A stretch of 64,000 bases of DNA, taken from positions 41,933 through 105,932 of the forward strand of contig CAKOSE010000002.1 in the NCBI GenBank assembly GCA_934102055.1, given 5' to 3'. Source of the DNA: an uncultured Bacilli bacterium (GTDB taxonomy: Bacteria > Bacillota_I > Bacilli_A > RF39 > UBA660). This document shows positions 1-6,911 of the stretch, in pieces. The position numbers and the translations under genes are program-made. Numbering within the stretch: position 1 is the stretch's first letter; the number at the start of each line of letters is the position of its first letter. Under the pieces are notes generated by a model that was not told the DNA's origin, did no database searches, and saw nothing but the letters and a program-made list of their open reading frames with translations.

Positions 1-61
1 CAAGACCATTCATAAAATAATTATAAAAATTTTTCTGCGATTCCTTATATTTATCTAACAT
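1..61 (-). CDS. 5' end of an unidentified gene, cut by the window edge
   Basis: An ATG at 61-59 opens a frame that runs off the left edge (MLDKYKESQKNFYNYF...). It sits two bases after the bofA stop, and the end of bofA supplies a GGTGG-like ribosome binding site, so it is probably the next gene of the dnaX-ebfC-recR-bofA operon. About 20 codons are visible, too few to name a family. Confidence 0.45.
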   Translation of the reverse strand, partial: MLDKYKESQKNFYNYFMNGL

Positions 62-63
62 AA

Positions 64-273
64 TTATCCACCACCAAAAAACACTAATAACAACAAAACA
101 AGCATAATAAAACCCGGAACACCTAATAATCCAACTATAACAATAGTAGCAATATTAACAGGAATATAAAGATCAACCCCAACAGCCATAGTATCAAAAA
201 TATATATGATAAAAGGTGCTATCAAAAAAGATTTCAAAATTCCATATAACTTTTTCAAAGGAAAACACCTCAA
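64..273 (-). CDS. bofA: BofA-like membrane protein (pro-sigma-K processing inhibitor family)
   Basis: A 69-residue protein with two hydrophobic segments (about 9-27 and 37-66), ending in a run of Leu/Val/Phe and GGG. In B. subtilis, BofA sits in the outer forespore membrane with SpoIVFA and holds back the SpoIVFB protease that processes sigma-K. The assignment rests on size, topology, the invariant-looking GVPG motif, and position directly after recR, exactly as in Bacillus (dnaX-yaaK-recR-bofA). It is the last complete gene of this minus-strand operon, 20 nt after recR. The sequence alone does not prove a sporulation role, but other sporulation genes lie in the window. Confidence 0.8.
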   Translation of the reverse strand: MRCFPLKKLYGILKSFLIAPFIIYIFDTMAVGVDLYIPVNIATIVIVGLLGVPGFIMLVLLLLVFFGGG

Positions 274-293
274 AAAAATATATGATATTTCCC

Positions 294-896
294 TTAATCT
301 AAAACCTCTTTCCTATTTTTAAGAGCAGATTCAAGCGTCAAAGCATCAATATAATCCATATCAGCACCAATAGGAACACCATTCGCAATTCGTGATATCA
401 CAACATCAACATCAGATAAAATCTTCTTAATATATAAAATAGTAGTATCAGCTTCAATACCTGATTTAATAGCAAAAATAATTTCTTTAATACCACCATC
501 TTTTACCCTAGAAACAAGACTAGCAATACTAATATCAGAAGGGCCAATATCATCAAAAGGAGAAATAAGTCCACCCAAAACATGATAATAGCCATCAAAA
601 TTACCAATTTTTTCCAATAAAAATAAATCTTTAGAATTTTCAACAACAACTAGTACATCCGAATTTCTAGCCTTATCATCACAAACAAAACACAAATCAC
701 CATCAGTTATACAATTACAAATTTTACATTTTCTAATATCACTCTTGACTCTTTTTAAACTATTCCTAAAATCATCAACATCTGAATTTTCAAAATCAAA
801 AAGAACAGAAAAAGCCATTCTTTCTGCCGTTTTTTGTCCTATACCAGGAAATTTCTTAAAACTTTCTATCAAATCATTAAGACAAACAGGATACAT
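294..896 (-). CDS. recR: Recombination mediator RecR
   Basis: RecR (200 aa, normal length) works with RecO and RecF to load RecA on SSB-coated gaps. Visible features in order: an N-terminal helix-hairpin-helix (FPGIGQKTAERMAF), a four-cysteine zinc finger (CKIC...CFVC, about residues 56-70) and a Toprim domain with the VVVEN motif. It begins 1 nt after the ebfC stop, so the two are translationally coupled. Both partners recF and ssb are in the window. No damage is visible. Confidence 0.97.
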   Translation of the reverse strand: MYPVCLNDLIESFKKFPGIGQKTAERMAFSVLFDFENSDVDDFRNSLKRVKSDIRKCKICNCITDGDLCFVCDDKARNSDVLVVVENSKDLFLLEKIGNFDGYYHVLGGLISPFDDIGPSDISIASLVSRVKDGGIKEIIFAIKSGIEADTTILYIKKILSDVDVVISRIANGVPIGADMDYIDALTLESALKNRKEVLD

Positions 897-897
897 A

Positions 898-1200
898 TTA
901 CATCAAACCAGGCATCATACTAGAATACTTACCCATTTTTTCAGACATTTTTTTATCAACTTTTGAAAAAGCATCATTAAGAGCTAAAACAATCATATCC
1001 TCAAGCATTGTAATATCATCAGAAATCAATTCCTTAGCAGTATCATCAATCTTAATACTAACAACCTCTTTAGTCCCCTTAACTGAAACAGTAACAAGAG
1101 AACTCCTTCCCTCAAACGTAGCAGAATCAATCTCATTCTTTATATTAGTAATATCCTTTTGCATAGCTTGAGCTTGTTTCATTAAAGCTTGCATATTCAT
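898..1200 (-). CDS. ebfC: YbaB/EbfC nucleoid-associated protein
   Basis: A 100-residue protein of the YbaB/EbfC family, small dimeric DNA-binding proteins of unclear role. The N-terminus MNMQALMKQAQAMQKDI and the central VTVSVKGTKEV strand region are characteristic, and the C-terminus is Met-rich (KMSEKMGKYSSMMPG). The position between dnaX and recR is conserved across bacteria. The ATG is preceded by a clear AAGGAGG site, 12 nt after dnaX. The B. subtilis name is yaaK. Confidence 0.95.
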   Translation of the reverse strand: MNMQALMKQAQAMQKDITNIKNEIDSATFEGRSSLVTVSVKGTKEVVSIKIDDTAKELISDDITMLEDMIVLALNDAFSKVDKKMSEKMGKYSSMMPGLM

Positions 1201-1212
1201 AACTATTCCTCC

Positions 1213-2868
1213 TTATTTTATTTCAACAATATCATTACCAAATACATCATTAGCAACACTAACAATATCAGATAAATCACTTGTCTCTTCAACAATTATA
1301 TCATTATTTTCCTCATTTTGTTCAATATATTTATATATTTTCCCAGATTTAATGTCAGATACATACTTATTCCTTAACTCAACCCATTCATCACTAAGAA
1401 CAAAAGCCAAATTATAAAACTTACCCATAACCAAATTAAATAACAGTTCCAATTTTGCCAAATTTTGGCAAGCATTTTCAACAATAGATGAATAATTAGC
1501 AGATAAAATAATATCCTTTTCCCCCACTACTTCAACATTAGAATCAAGAAAATACGACACTATAGAAGAAAATTCCTTATTATGAACATAATCATTAAAA
1601 CCTTGCCATTTGCTAATAATATCTTTTTTTAAATCCTTATTAGCCAAAGCAAAAGCATTATTAATAATAATATCAAAATTCTTATAAACAAAATTAAGTT
1701 CATTCCTATTATTTCTAGATTCTTCAATAAACCCATCCGAAGCAGATTTTTCTTCTTTTTTAACTTTAACTTCAACTTCATCAGATTTTATTTCTTCTTC
1801 ATTATTAACACTTTTATTTTCACAAATTATTTCCCGGGAAATAATTTTAGAATTTTTCAATTTATTAATAATTTTCAAAACACCAATTTCAAAACACAAC
1901 AGAGGATTAACAGCAAATTTCAATTCATAATTAATAGAACTAAACCCTTCGACCAAAATCAAAACACTATCTAAAGAAGAATCAGTAGCAATACTCTTAT
2001 TTTTCAAAAACAAAAGCATTTGCTCAGTTATCAAATCAACACTTTTTCCATAATTTACCAATTCTTCTATAGAATAAAATGTACCCTTAATATCTTTATT
2101 AACAATACTATTATAAATGTTTTCAATCACATCATCATTTACCAAACCAACAACATCATAAAATAAATTTTCATCTATTTTATTAGAAAAAGAAACAAGT
2201 TTATCCAATAAACCAATAGAATCCCTTAAACCACCATTACAATAAGTAGCAATCAAATTTAAAACTTTATCATCAAAAACAATATTTTCTTTTTCACATA
2301 TGTTTTCCAAACAACGAACTATATCATCAACACCAATTCTTTTAAAATCATAACATTGACATCTAGAAATAATAGTTTCAGGAACCTTATCCAACTCAGT
2401 AGTAGCAAGAATAAAAATAACATGTTTAGGAGGTTCCTCTAAAGTTTTTAATAATGCATTAAAAGCACTAACAGATAACATATGAACCTCATCAATTATA
2501 TAAACCTTATATTTAGATACACTAGGCATCAAAACAGCCTTTTCACGAATAGCTCTGATCTCATCAACACCATTATTAGATGCTGCATCAATTTCAATTA
2601 TATCTGGATTACTCTTAGAATTAAACAACTGACAACTAGAACATTCATTGCAAGGATTATATCCATCCAAATTAGAGCAATTAACAATTTTAGCAATTAA
2701 CTTAGCAATAGTAGTTTTCCCAGTTCCACGCGGACCAGAAAACAAATAAGCATGAAAAAATCTATTGTTTATAACAGAATTTTTTATAATTTCAACAATA
2801 TATTTTTGACCATATACTTCATCTAAACTTTTAGGTCTATATTTTCTATACAAAGCCACATAATTCAC
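1213..2868 (-). CDS. dnaX: DNA polymerase III subunits gamma/tau (clamp loader)
   Basis: Clamp-loader ATPase of 551 residues. It shows Walker A (GPRGTGKTT), the four-cysteine zinc module (C-x8-C-x2-C-x2-C), Walker B with DEVH, and an SRC sensor/arginine-finger region (ISRCQCYDF). The frame is open to 2991, but I place the start at the GTG at 2868-2866: it gives the family N-terminus (VNYVALYRKYRPKSL) and has a GGGGGTG site 7 nt upstream, whereas the longer form would read through the promoter and a parS site. Its linker region (around residue 343) contains a perfect Noc-binding palindrome. It heads the dnaX-ebfC-recR-bofA operon. Confidence 0.96.
   Translation of the reverse strand: MNYVALYRKYRPKSLDEVYGQKYIVEIIKNSVINNRFFHAYLFSGPRGTGKTTIAKLIAKIVNCSNLDGYNPCNECSSCQLFNSKSNPDIIEIDAASNNGVDEIRAIREKAVLMPSVSKYKVYIIDEVHMLSVSAFNALLKTLEEPPKHVIFILATTELDKVPETIISRCQCYDFKRIGVDDIVRCLENICEKENIVFDDKVLNLIATYCNGGLRDSIGLLDKLVSFSNKIDENLFYDVVGLVNDDVIENIYNSIVNKDIKGTFYSIEELVNYGKSVDLITEQMLLFLKNKSIATDSSLDSVLILVEGFSSINYELKFAVNPLLCFEIGVLKIINKLKNSKIISREIICENKSVNNEEEIKSDEVEVKVKKEEKSASDGFIEESRNNRNELNFVYKNFDIIINNAFALANKDLKKDIISKWQGFNDYVHNKEFSSIVSYFLDSNVEVVGEKDIILSANYSSIVENACQNLAKLELLFNLVMGKFYNLAFVLSDEWVELRNKYVSDIKSGKIYKYIEQNEENNDIIVEETSDLSDIVSVANDVFGNDIVEIK
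1829..1842. promoter_or_regulatory. Noc-binding site (NBS) 1, inside dnaX
   Basis: Exact 14-bp match to the B. subtilis Noc site ATTTCCCGGGAAAT. The same flanks as at the two intergenic copies extend the palindrome to 24 bp (1824-1847). It lies in the poorly conserved linker of dnaX and is translated as part of IISREIIC. Confidence 0.85.
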
Positions 2869-2895
2869 GGTTACACCCCCAAAAAAGATAATATT

Positions 2896-2925
2896 ATTAT
2901 AGCACACATGCAAAAACATCTTCAA
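2896..2925 (-). promoter_or_regulatory. Promoter of the dnaX operon
   Basis: On the minus strand, TTGAAG (2925-2920), an 18-bp spacer and an extended -10 TGCTATAAT (TATAAT at 2901-2896). It lies just upstream of the chosen dnaX GTG start and downstream of the parS at 2962, which supports the shorter dnaX. Confidence 0.7.
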
Positions 2926-2961
2926 TAAAAATAAATACTTTTCAGTCATTAATATAAGTAA

Positions 2962-2977
2962 TGTTTCACGTGAAACA
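2962..2977. promoter_or_regulatory. parS site 1
   Basis: Exact match to the parS consensus TGTTTCACGTGAAACA. The palindrome extends perfectly to 32 bp (2954-2985). It lies upstream of the dnaX promoter and should be a ParB loading site. Confidence 0.93.
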
Positions 2978-3045
2978 TTACTTATTAACAATATAAATTA
3001 CTTCACCTAACATTACACTTAAAAATAAATATTTATGCAATCTCA

Positions 3046-3061
3046 TGTTTCACGTGAAACA
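3046..3061. promoter_or_regulatory. parS site 2
   Basis: Exact TGTTTCACGTGAAACA. The perfect palindrome covers 22 bp (3043-3064). Confidence 0.93.
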
Positions 3062-3127
3062 TGATCATTTCTCTTATAAAAAAATAACAAAATGCAGATC
3101 ATATGAGAATATAAACATACCCAAATT

Positions 3128-3141
3128 ATTTCCCGGGAAAT
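3128..3141. promoter_or_regulatory. Noc-binding site (NBS) 2
   Basis: Exact ATTTCCCGGGAAAT. The surrounding perfect palindrome is 26 bp (3122-3147) and shares its inner 24 bp with the other two NBS copies. Confidence 0.88.
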
Positions 3142-3234
3142 AATTTGTTACACATTCAACACAAAAAAATAACATTTAAGAGCAAATACATCACCCTTTT
3201 CATATTATTGTGACTTATAAATTAACACAACATA

Positions 3235-3250
3235 TGTTTCACGTGAAACA
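3235..3250. promoter_or_regulatory. parS site 3
   Basis: Exact TGTTTCACGTGAAACA with a 22-bp perfect palindrome (3232-3253). Confidence 0.93.
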
Positions 3251-3517
3251 TATATATTGACATCATAAAAATAGCAATAAAATTAAGTATATTAATGAAA
3301 CAACATCTTCACTTTGTTCAAGACAGAAATATGCTTTTAAAATACAACCACAACATATTGGATAGTTATTAACAATCTATACTCTAGTTACAAGAATAAA
3401 CTTCAATTTTTCTATCAATTACACTATTTGTATAGTATAGTTTAGTTTAAACTAAACATTTCACATTTTTCACAAATATAATAATTGCAAACTAACATTA
3501 TTTAACACTCTTAACAA

Positions 3518-3533
3518 TGTTTCACGTGAAACA
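3518..3533. promoter_or_regulatory. parS site 4
   Basis: Exact TGTTTCACGTGAAACA. The palindrome extends only one base each side (18 bp). Confidence 0.93.
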
Positions 3534-3588
3534 TAAAATTTCACTAATTTACAAATTATCAATTACATATACTCCAATATATCAAATT

Positions 3589-3602
3589 ATTTCCCGGGAA
3601 AT
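3589..3602. promoter_or_regulatory. Noc-binding site (NBS) 3
   Basis: Exact ATTTCCCGGGAAAT inside a 30-bp perfect palindrome (3581-3610), the longest of the three. Confidence 0.88.
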
Positions 3603-3633
3603 AATTTGATACACACTAACTATATATATATTA

Positions 3634-3673
3634 AAAAGATGATCATGTTTCACGTGAAACATGATCATCTTTT
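3634..3673 (-). terminator. parS site 5 (3646-3661) embedded in a 40-bp palindrome that looks like the tadA terminator
   Basis: Exact parS at the centre of a perfect 20+20 bp inverted repeat. On the minus strand the hairpin is followed by TTTTT, as in an intrinsic terminator, and it overlaps the last codons and the TGA stop of tadA (3667-3665). So one element seems to serve both ParB binding and transcription termination. The parS identity is firm; the terminator role is inferred. Confidence 0.8.
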
Positions 3674-4072
3674 ATCAATAAAAAATTGTTTTAACATATC
3701 AGAATACTCATAATTCCCTACTACACTCTCAACATTAATATATTCACGATTTTTACTTAAATTATTATTATAATTAGAATTCAATAAATAAAAAACATTT
3801 CTGATACGTGCTTCCGCTAAAGCATTAATACACATCGCGCAAGGCTTTAACGTAACATAAATATCACACTCATTTAAATACCAAGAATTCAAATATTTAC
3901 ATGCATCAATAATACATAAAATCTCAGCATGATTTACTGCTATATTAGAGGTGTTTTTAGTATTATGAGCTTTAGCAATTATAATACCATCCCGTACAAT
4001 AACAGCACCAACAGGAACATTTCCCTCATTAAAAGCCTTCTCAGCCTCAGAAATAGCAACCTTCATATACAT
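3665..4072 (-). CDS. tadA: tRNA adenosine(34) deaminase TadA
   Basis: TadA makes inosine at the wobble position of tRNA-Arg(ACG). The 135-residue protein shows the zinc/catalytic motifs NHAE (His and the proton-shuttle Glu) and PCAMC (two Cys). The frame is open to 4213, but the true start is the ATG at 4072-4070: the longer form would translate the SRP RNA gene, and GGAGGT lies 7 nt before 4072. The gene directly follows the SRP RNA and its U-run, so it is probably transcribed from the SRP promoter. In B. subtilis the same genes are neighbours (tadA-scr-dnaX), in a different order. Confidence 0.95.
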   Translation of the reverse strand: MYMKVAISEAEKAFNEGNVPVGAVIVRDGIIIAKAHNTKNTSNIAVNHAEILCIIDACKYLNSWYLNECDIYVTLKPCAMCINALAEARIRNVFYLLNSNYNNNLSKNREYINVESVVGNYEYSDMLKQFFIDKR

Positions 4073-4085
4073 AATAAAACCTCCA

Positions 4086-4165
4086 AAAAAAAAGTGCACA
4101 CACATAGAGGATTTTAAGGCTGCTATCTTCCGATCCTGACCTAGTTCAACCATATGTGTTGCACT
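4086..4165 (-). ncRNA. ffs: Signal recognition particle RNA, short bacterial type
   Basis: The minus strand carries the SRP helix-8 signature: GGTCAGG, AUC, the GGAA tetraloop, GAU, then AGCAGCC, which binds Ffh. The flanks GTGCAACACATAG-like and CTATGTGTGTGCAC pair as the long stem, and a run of nine T follows. Size is about 75-80 nt, as in the short 4.5S-like SRP RNAs. It has its own promoter immediately upstream and is flanked downstream by tadA. Confidence 0.93.
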
Positions 4166-4171
4166 AACAAA

Positions 4172-4201
4172 ATTATATACCAAAGAACAAATAAATGTCA
4201 A
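4172..4201 (-). promoter_or_regulatory. Promoter of the SRP RNA
   Basis: Consensus TTGACA (4201-4196) and TATAAT (4177-4172) with an 18-bp spacer on the minus strand. The predicted start falls at about 4165, on the first base of the SRP RNA stem. It is among the strongest-looking promoters in the window. Confidence 0.9.
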
Positions 4202-4309
4202 CATAGATATCACTTTTTTCTAAACTAGCAACAAATTATATATTTATTAACAATTGTAATTTAACAAAAATAAATAAAACTAAAAGTTAACCATATATTT
4301 ATAAAAAAA

Positions 4310-4325
4310 TGTTTCACATGAAACT
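4310..4325. promoter_or_regulatory. Degenerate parS-like site
   Basis: TGTTTCACATGAAACT differs from parS at two positions. It lies in the 235-bp gap between the SRP promoter and gyrA and could be a weak or decaying seventh site. Confidence 0.45.
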
Positions 4326-4420
4326 ATAAAAAACAAAATATTCATCTTTTTTTACGGAAAAAATAGACTTATTAACAATTAGAAAGTGCTTATAAAAACT
4401 TGAATTTACAAATTTTTGAG

Positions 4421-4451
4421 CAAAAAAAAAGAATGTTTCACGTGAAACATT
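4421..4451 (-). terminator. parS site 6 (4434-4449) that also looks like the gyrA terminator
   Basis: Exact parS within a 20-bp perfect palindrome (4432-4451), abutting the gyrA stop. On the minus strand it is followed one base later by nine T. This is the arrangement of a short intrinsic terminator for gyrB-gyrA. The stem would have a tight loop, so its efficiency is uncertain. Confidence 0.75.
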
Positions 4452-6900
4452 ACTCACTATCAACACTCTCTTCTTCTAAAACGTCATCTACTTGCTTAGC
4501 TAATACTGTTACAGATGTAACAATTTGTCTATCTTTTAGATGCATCAATCTAACACCTTGAGTATTTCTTCTCAAAGTAGAAACATTATTAACATCAAGC
4601 CTAATTACAGTACCCTCATCAGTAGTAATGATTATATCCTCATCACCAGAAACTGATTTAAATGCAACAATTAAACCATTCTTATCAGTAATATTAAGAG
4701 CTTTAACACCTTTACTACCACGATGAGTTAAACGATATTCATTAACATCTGTCTTTTTGCCATATCCCTTTTCAGTAACAACTAGTATTAGTTCAGAGTT
4801 ATTAACAATTTCTGCTCCGATTACCTTAGCATCAATTAAATCAATTCCCTTGACACCAGAGGCTCCTCGCCCCATAACACGAACATCCGTTTCATTAAAT
4901 CTAACCATTCTTCCAGCATTAGAAGCAATAATAACTTCATCATTACCACTAGTCTTCTTAACTCCTATTAACTCATCATTATCCTTTAAGATAATAGCAA
5001 TTTTACCATTCTTTCTAATAGAATCAAACTCACTGATATCAGTTCTTTTAACAAGTCCATTAACAGTAAAGAAAATTAAATACTTACTTTCATCTTCCTT
5101 TTCAACAGGAATAATAGCATTAATAATCTCATCCTTTTCCAAAGGCAAGATATTAACAACAGGAACACCTTTAGATTGCCTGCTAAACTCAGGTAGCTCA
5201 TAACATTTAATACGATATACCTTTCCACGATTACTGAAAAATAACAAATAATCATGGCTATAACAATTAACTAACTTTTCAACAATATCTTCATCATTAG
5301 TAGACATACCCTTAATACCTACTCCACCACGATTTTGACTTCGATAAGTATCAGAATTCAATCTTTTAATATAACCATTTTTTGTCATAGAAACAATTAT
5401 ATCATCATTAGGTATCAAAGATTCATCCTCTATATAATCAATTGCAGTCATATCAATATTAGTACGACGTTCATCACCATATTTATCAGCAATCTCCTTC
5501 ATTTCACTCTTAATAATTTCATTAACCTTATCCTCACTACCAAGAATACTACGAAGTTCCTCAATTAATTTAAGTGTTTCCGCCAAATCTCTCTCAATCT
5601 TATCCCTTTCAAGACCAGTCAAACGTCTCAATTTAAGTTCCAAAATAGCATCAGCTTGTGTATCACTTATAGCATATAAATTTTTAAGCCTATCCTTAGC
5701 AATTACATCACTCTCACTCTCACGGATAATTTTAATAAAATCATCCAAATGATCAAGAGCAATTTTATAACCCTCTAAAATATGTGCTTTTGCAAGAGCC
5801 TTATCCAAATCAAACCTAGTTCGACGAATAATAACTTCCTTTTGATGTTCAATATACTTAACAATAATATCTTTAAGACCTAAAAGCTTTGGAACGCCCT
5901 GATCTAACATAAGTAATATAATACCAAAAGTATTTTGAAGTTGAGTATGTTTATATAAATTATTTAACACAACATTAGCATTAGCATCTTTTTTAAGAGT
6001 AATAACAATCTTAACACCAAAATCACTACCATTTTCCTCATGATAATCAGCAATACCATCAAGAATCTTATCTCTTACCAAAGAAGCAATACGATTCTTC
6101 AAATCCATCGTATTAAGTCCATAAGGTATCTCAGAAATTACTATTTTACTTTTATGCCCACTCTCCTCAATAGAAGCCTTACATCTAACAGTAATTGTAC
6201 CACGACCAGTTTCATAAGCCTTGCGAATACCACTATTACCAAGAATGATAGCACCAGTCGGAAAATCAGGACCCTTAATATGTTGCATCAATTCATCTAG
6301 TGTAATATCATTATTATCAATATAAGCAATACATCCATTAACAACTTCCCTCAAATTATGAGGAGGAATATTAGTAGCCATACCAACTGCAATACCCATA
6401 GTACCATTAACCAAAATATTAGGAAATCTACTAGGTAAAACAACAGGTTCCTTCTCTTCCTCATCAAAATTTGGAATAAAATCAACAGTATTCTTATTTA
6501 AATCCCTTAATAATTCCAAACTAATCTTTGACAAACGTGCTTCAGTATAACGCATAGCAGCAGCACCATCGCCATCCATATTACCAAAGTTACCATGCCC
6601 ATCAACAAGCATATAACGATAACTAAAATCCTGAGCCATTCTCACCATTGCTTCGTATATAGAACTATCTCCATGCGGATGATATTTTCCCATAACATCC
6701 CCAACTATTCTAGCACACTTACGATGACCCTTATCAGGCATATAACCAGAATCAAACATCGAATACAAAATACGACGATGAACTGGTTTTAATCCATCAC
6801 GAAGATCAGGTAAAGCACGAGCCACTATAACACTCATAGAATAGTCCAAAAATGACTTTTTAACTTCATTTACAATATTATTTTCTTCTAATCTATCCAT
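4450..6900 (-). CDS. gyrA: DNA gyrase subunit A
   Basis: The 816-residue breakage-reunion subunit of gyrase. The catalytic tyrosine is Tyr118 in AAMRYTEARLS. The quinolone-determining region reads HPHGDSSIYEAMVRMAQ, with the Ser and acidic residue that go with a susceptible enzyme. The C-terminal wrapping domain keeps a GyrA-box-like QNRGGVG. It starts at an ATG with AGGAGG, 11 nt after gyrB, and its stop touches parS 6. The downstream T-run suggests it ends the recF-gyrB-gyrA operon. Confidence 0.98.
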   Translation of the reverse strand: MDRLEENNIVNEVKKSFLDYSMSVIVARALPDLRDGLKPVHRRILYSMFDSGYMPDKGHRKCARIVGDVMGKYHPHGDSSIYEAMVRMAQDFSYRYMLVDGHGNFGNMDGDGAAAMRYTEARLSKISLELLRDLNKNTVDFIPNFDEEEKEPVVLPSRFPNILVNGTMGIAVGMATNIPPHNLREVVNGCIAYIDNNDITLDELMQHIKGPDFPTGAIILGNSGIRKAYETGRGTITVRCKASIEESGHKSKIVISEIPYGLNTMDLKNRIASLVRDKILDGIADYHEENGSDFGVKIVITLKKDANANVVLNNLYKHTQLQNTFGIILLMLDQGVPKLLGLKDIIVKYIEHQKEVIIRRTRFDLDKALAKAHILEGYKIALDHLDDFIKIIRESESDVIAKDRLKNLYAISDTQADAILELKLRRLTGLERDKIERDLAETLKLIEELRSILGSEDKVNEIIKSEMKEIADKYGDERRTNIDMTAIDYIEDESLIPNDDIIVSMTKNGYIKRLNSDTYRSQNRGGVGIKGMSTNDEDIVEKLVNCYSHDYLLFFSNRGKVYRIKCYELPEFSRQSKGVPVVNILPLEKDEIINAIIPVEKEDESKYLIFFTVNGLVKRTDISEFDSIRKNGKIAIILKDNDELIGVKKTSGNDEVIIASNAGRMVRFNETDVRVMGRGASGVKGIDLIDAKVIGAEIVNNSELILVVTEKGYGKKTDVNEYRLTHRGSKGVKALNITDKNGLIVAFKSVSGDEDIIITTDEGTVIRLDVNNVSTLRRNTQGVRLMHLKDRQIVTSVTVLAKQVDDVLEEESVDSE

Positions 6901-6911
6901 TCTTAAACCTC

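Larger units (their letters stand above)
2869..3664. other. Non-coding segregation region with parS and NBS sites
   Basis: About 800 bp without a credible gene on either strand. It holds the dnaX promoter, five of the six perfect parS sites and two of the three NBS palindromes, plus two TTATTAACA motifs (2982, 3366). The rest is AT-rich and featureless to my eye. Sites of the two classes alternate: parS, parS, NBS, parS, parS, NBS, parS. Confidence 0.85.

Noticed and set aside
2869..2991. Extension of dnaX to an ATG at 2991
   Set aside because: It would translate the promoter and parS 1; the GTG at 2868 has the ribosome site and the family N-terminus.
4073..4213. Extension of tadA to 4213
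   Set aside because: The added region is the SRP RNA gene, and GGAGG precedes the ATG at 4072.
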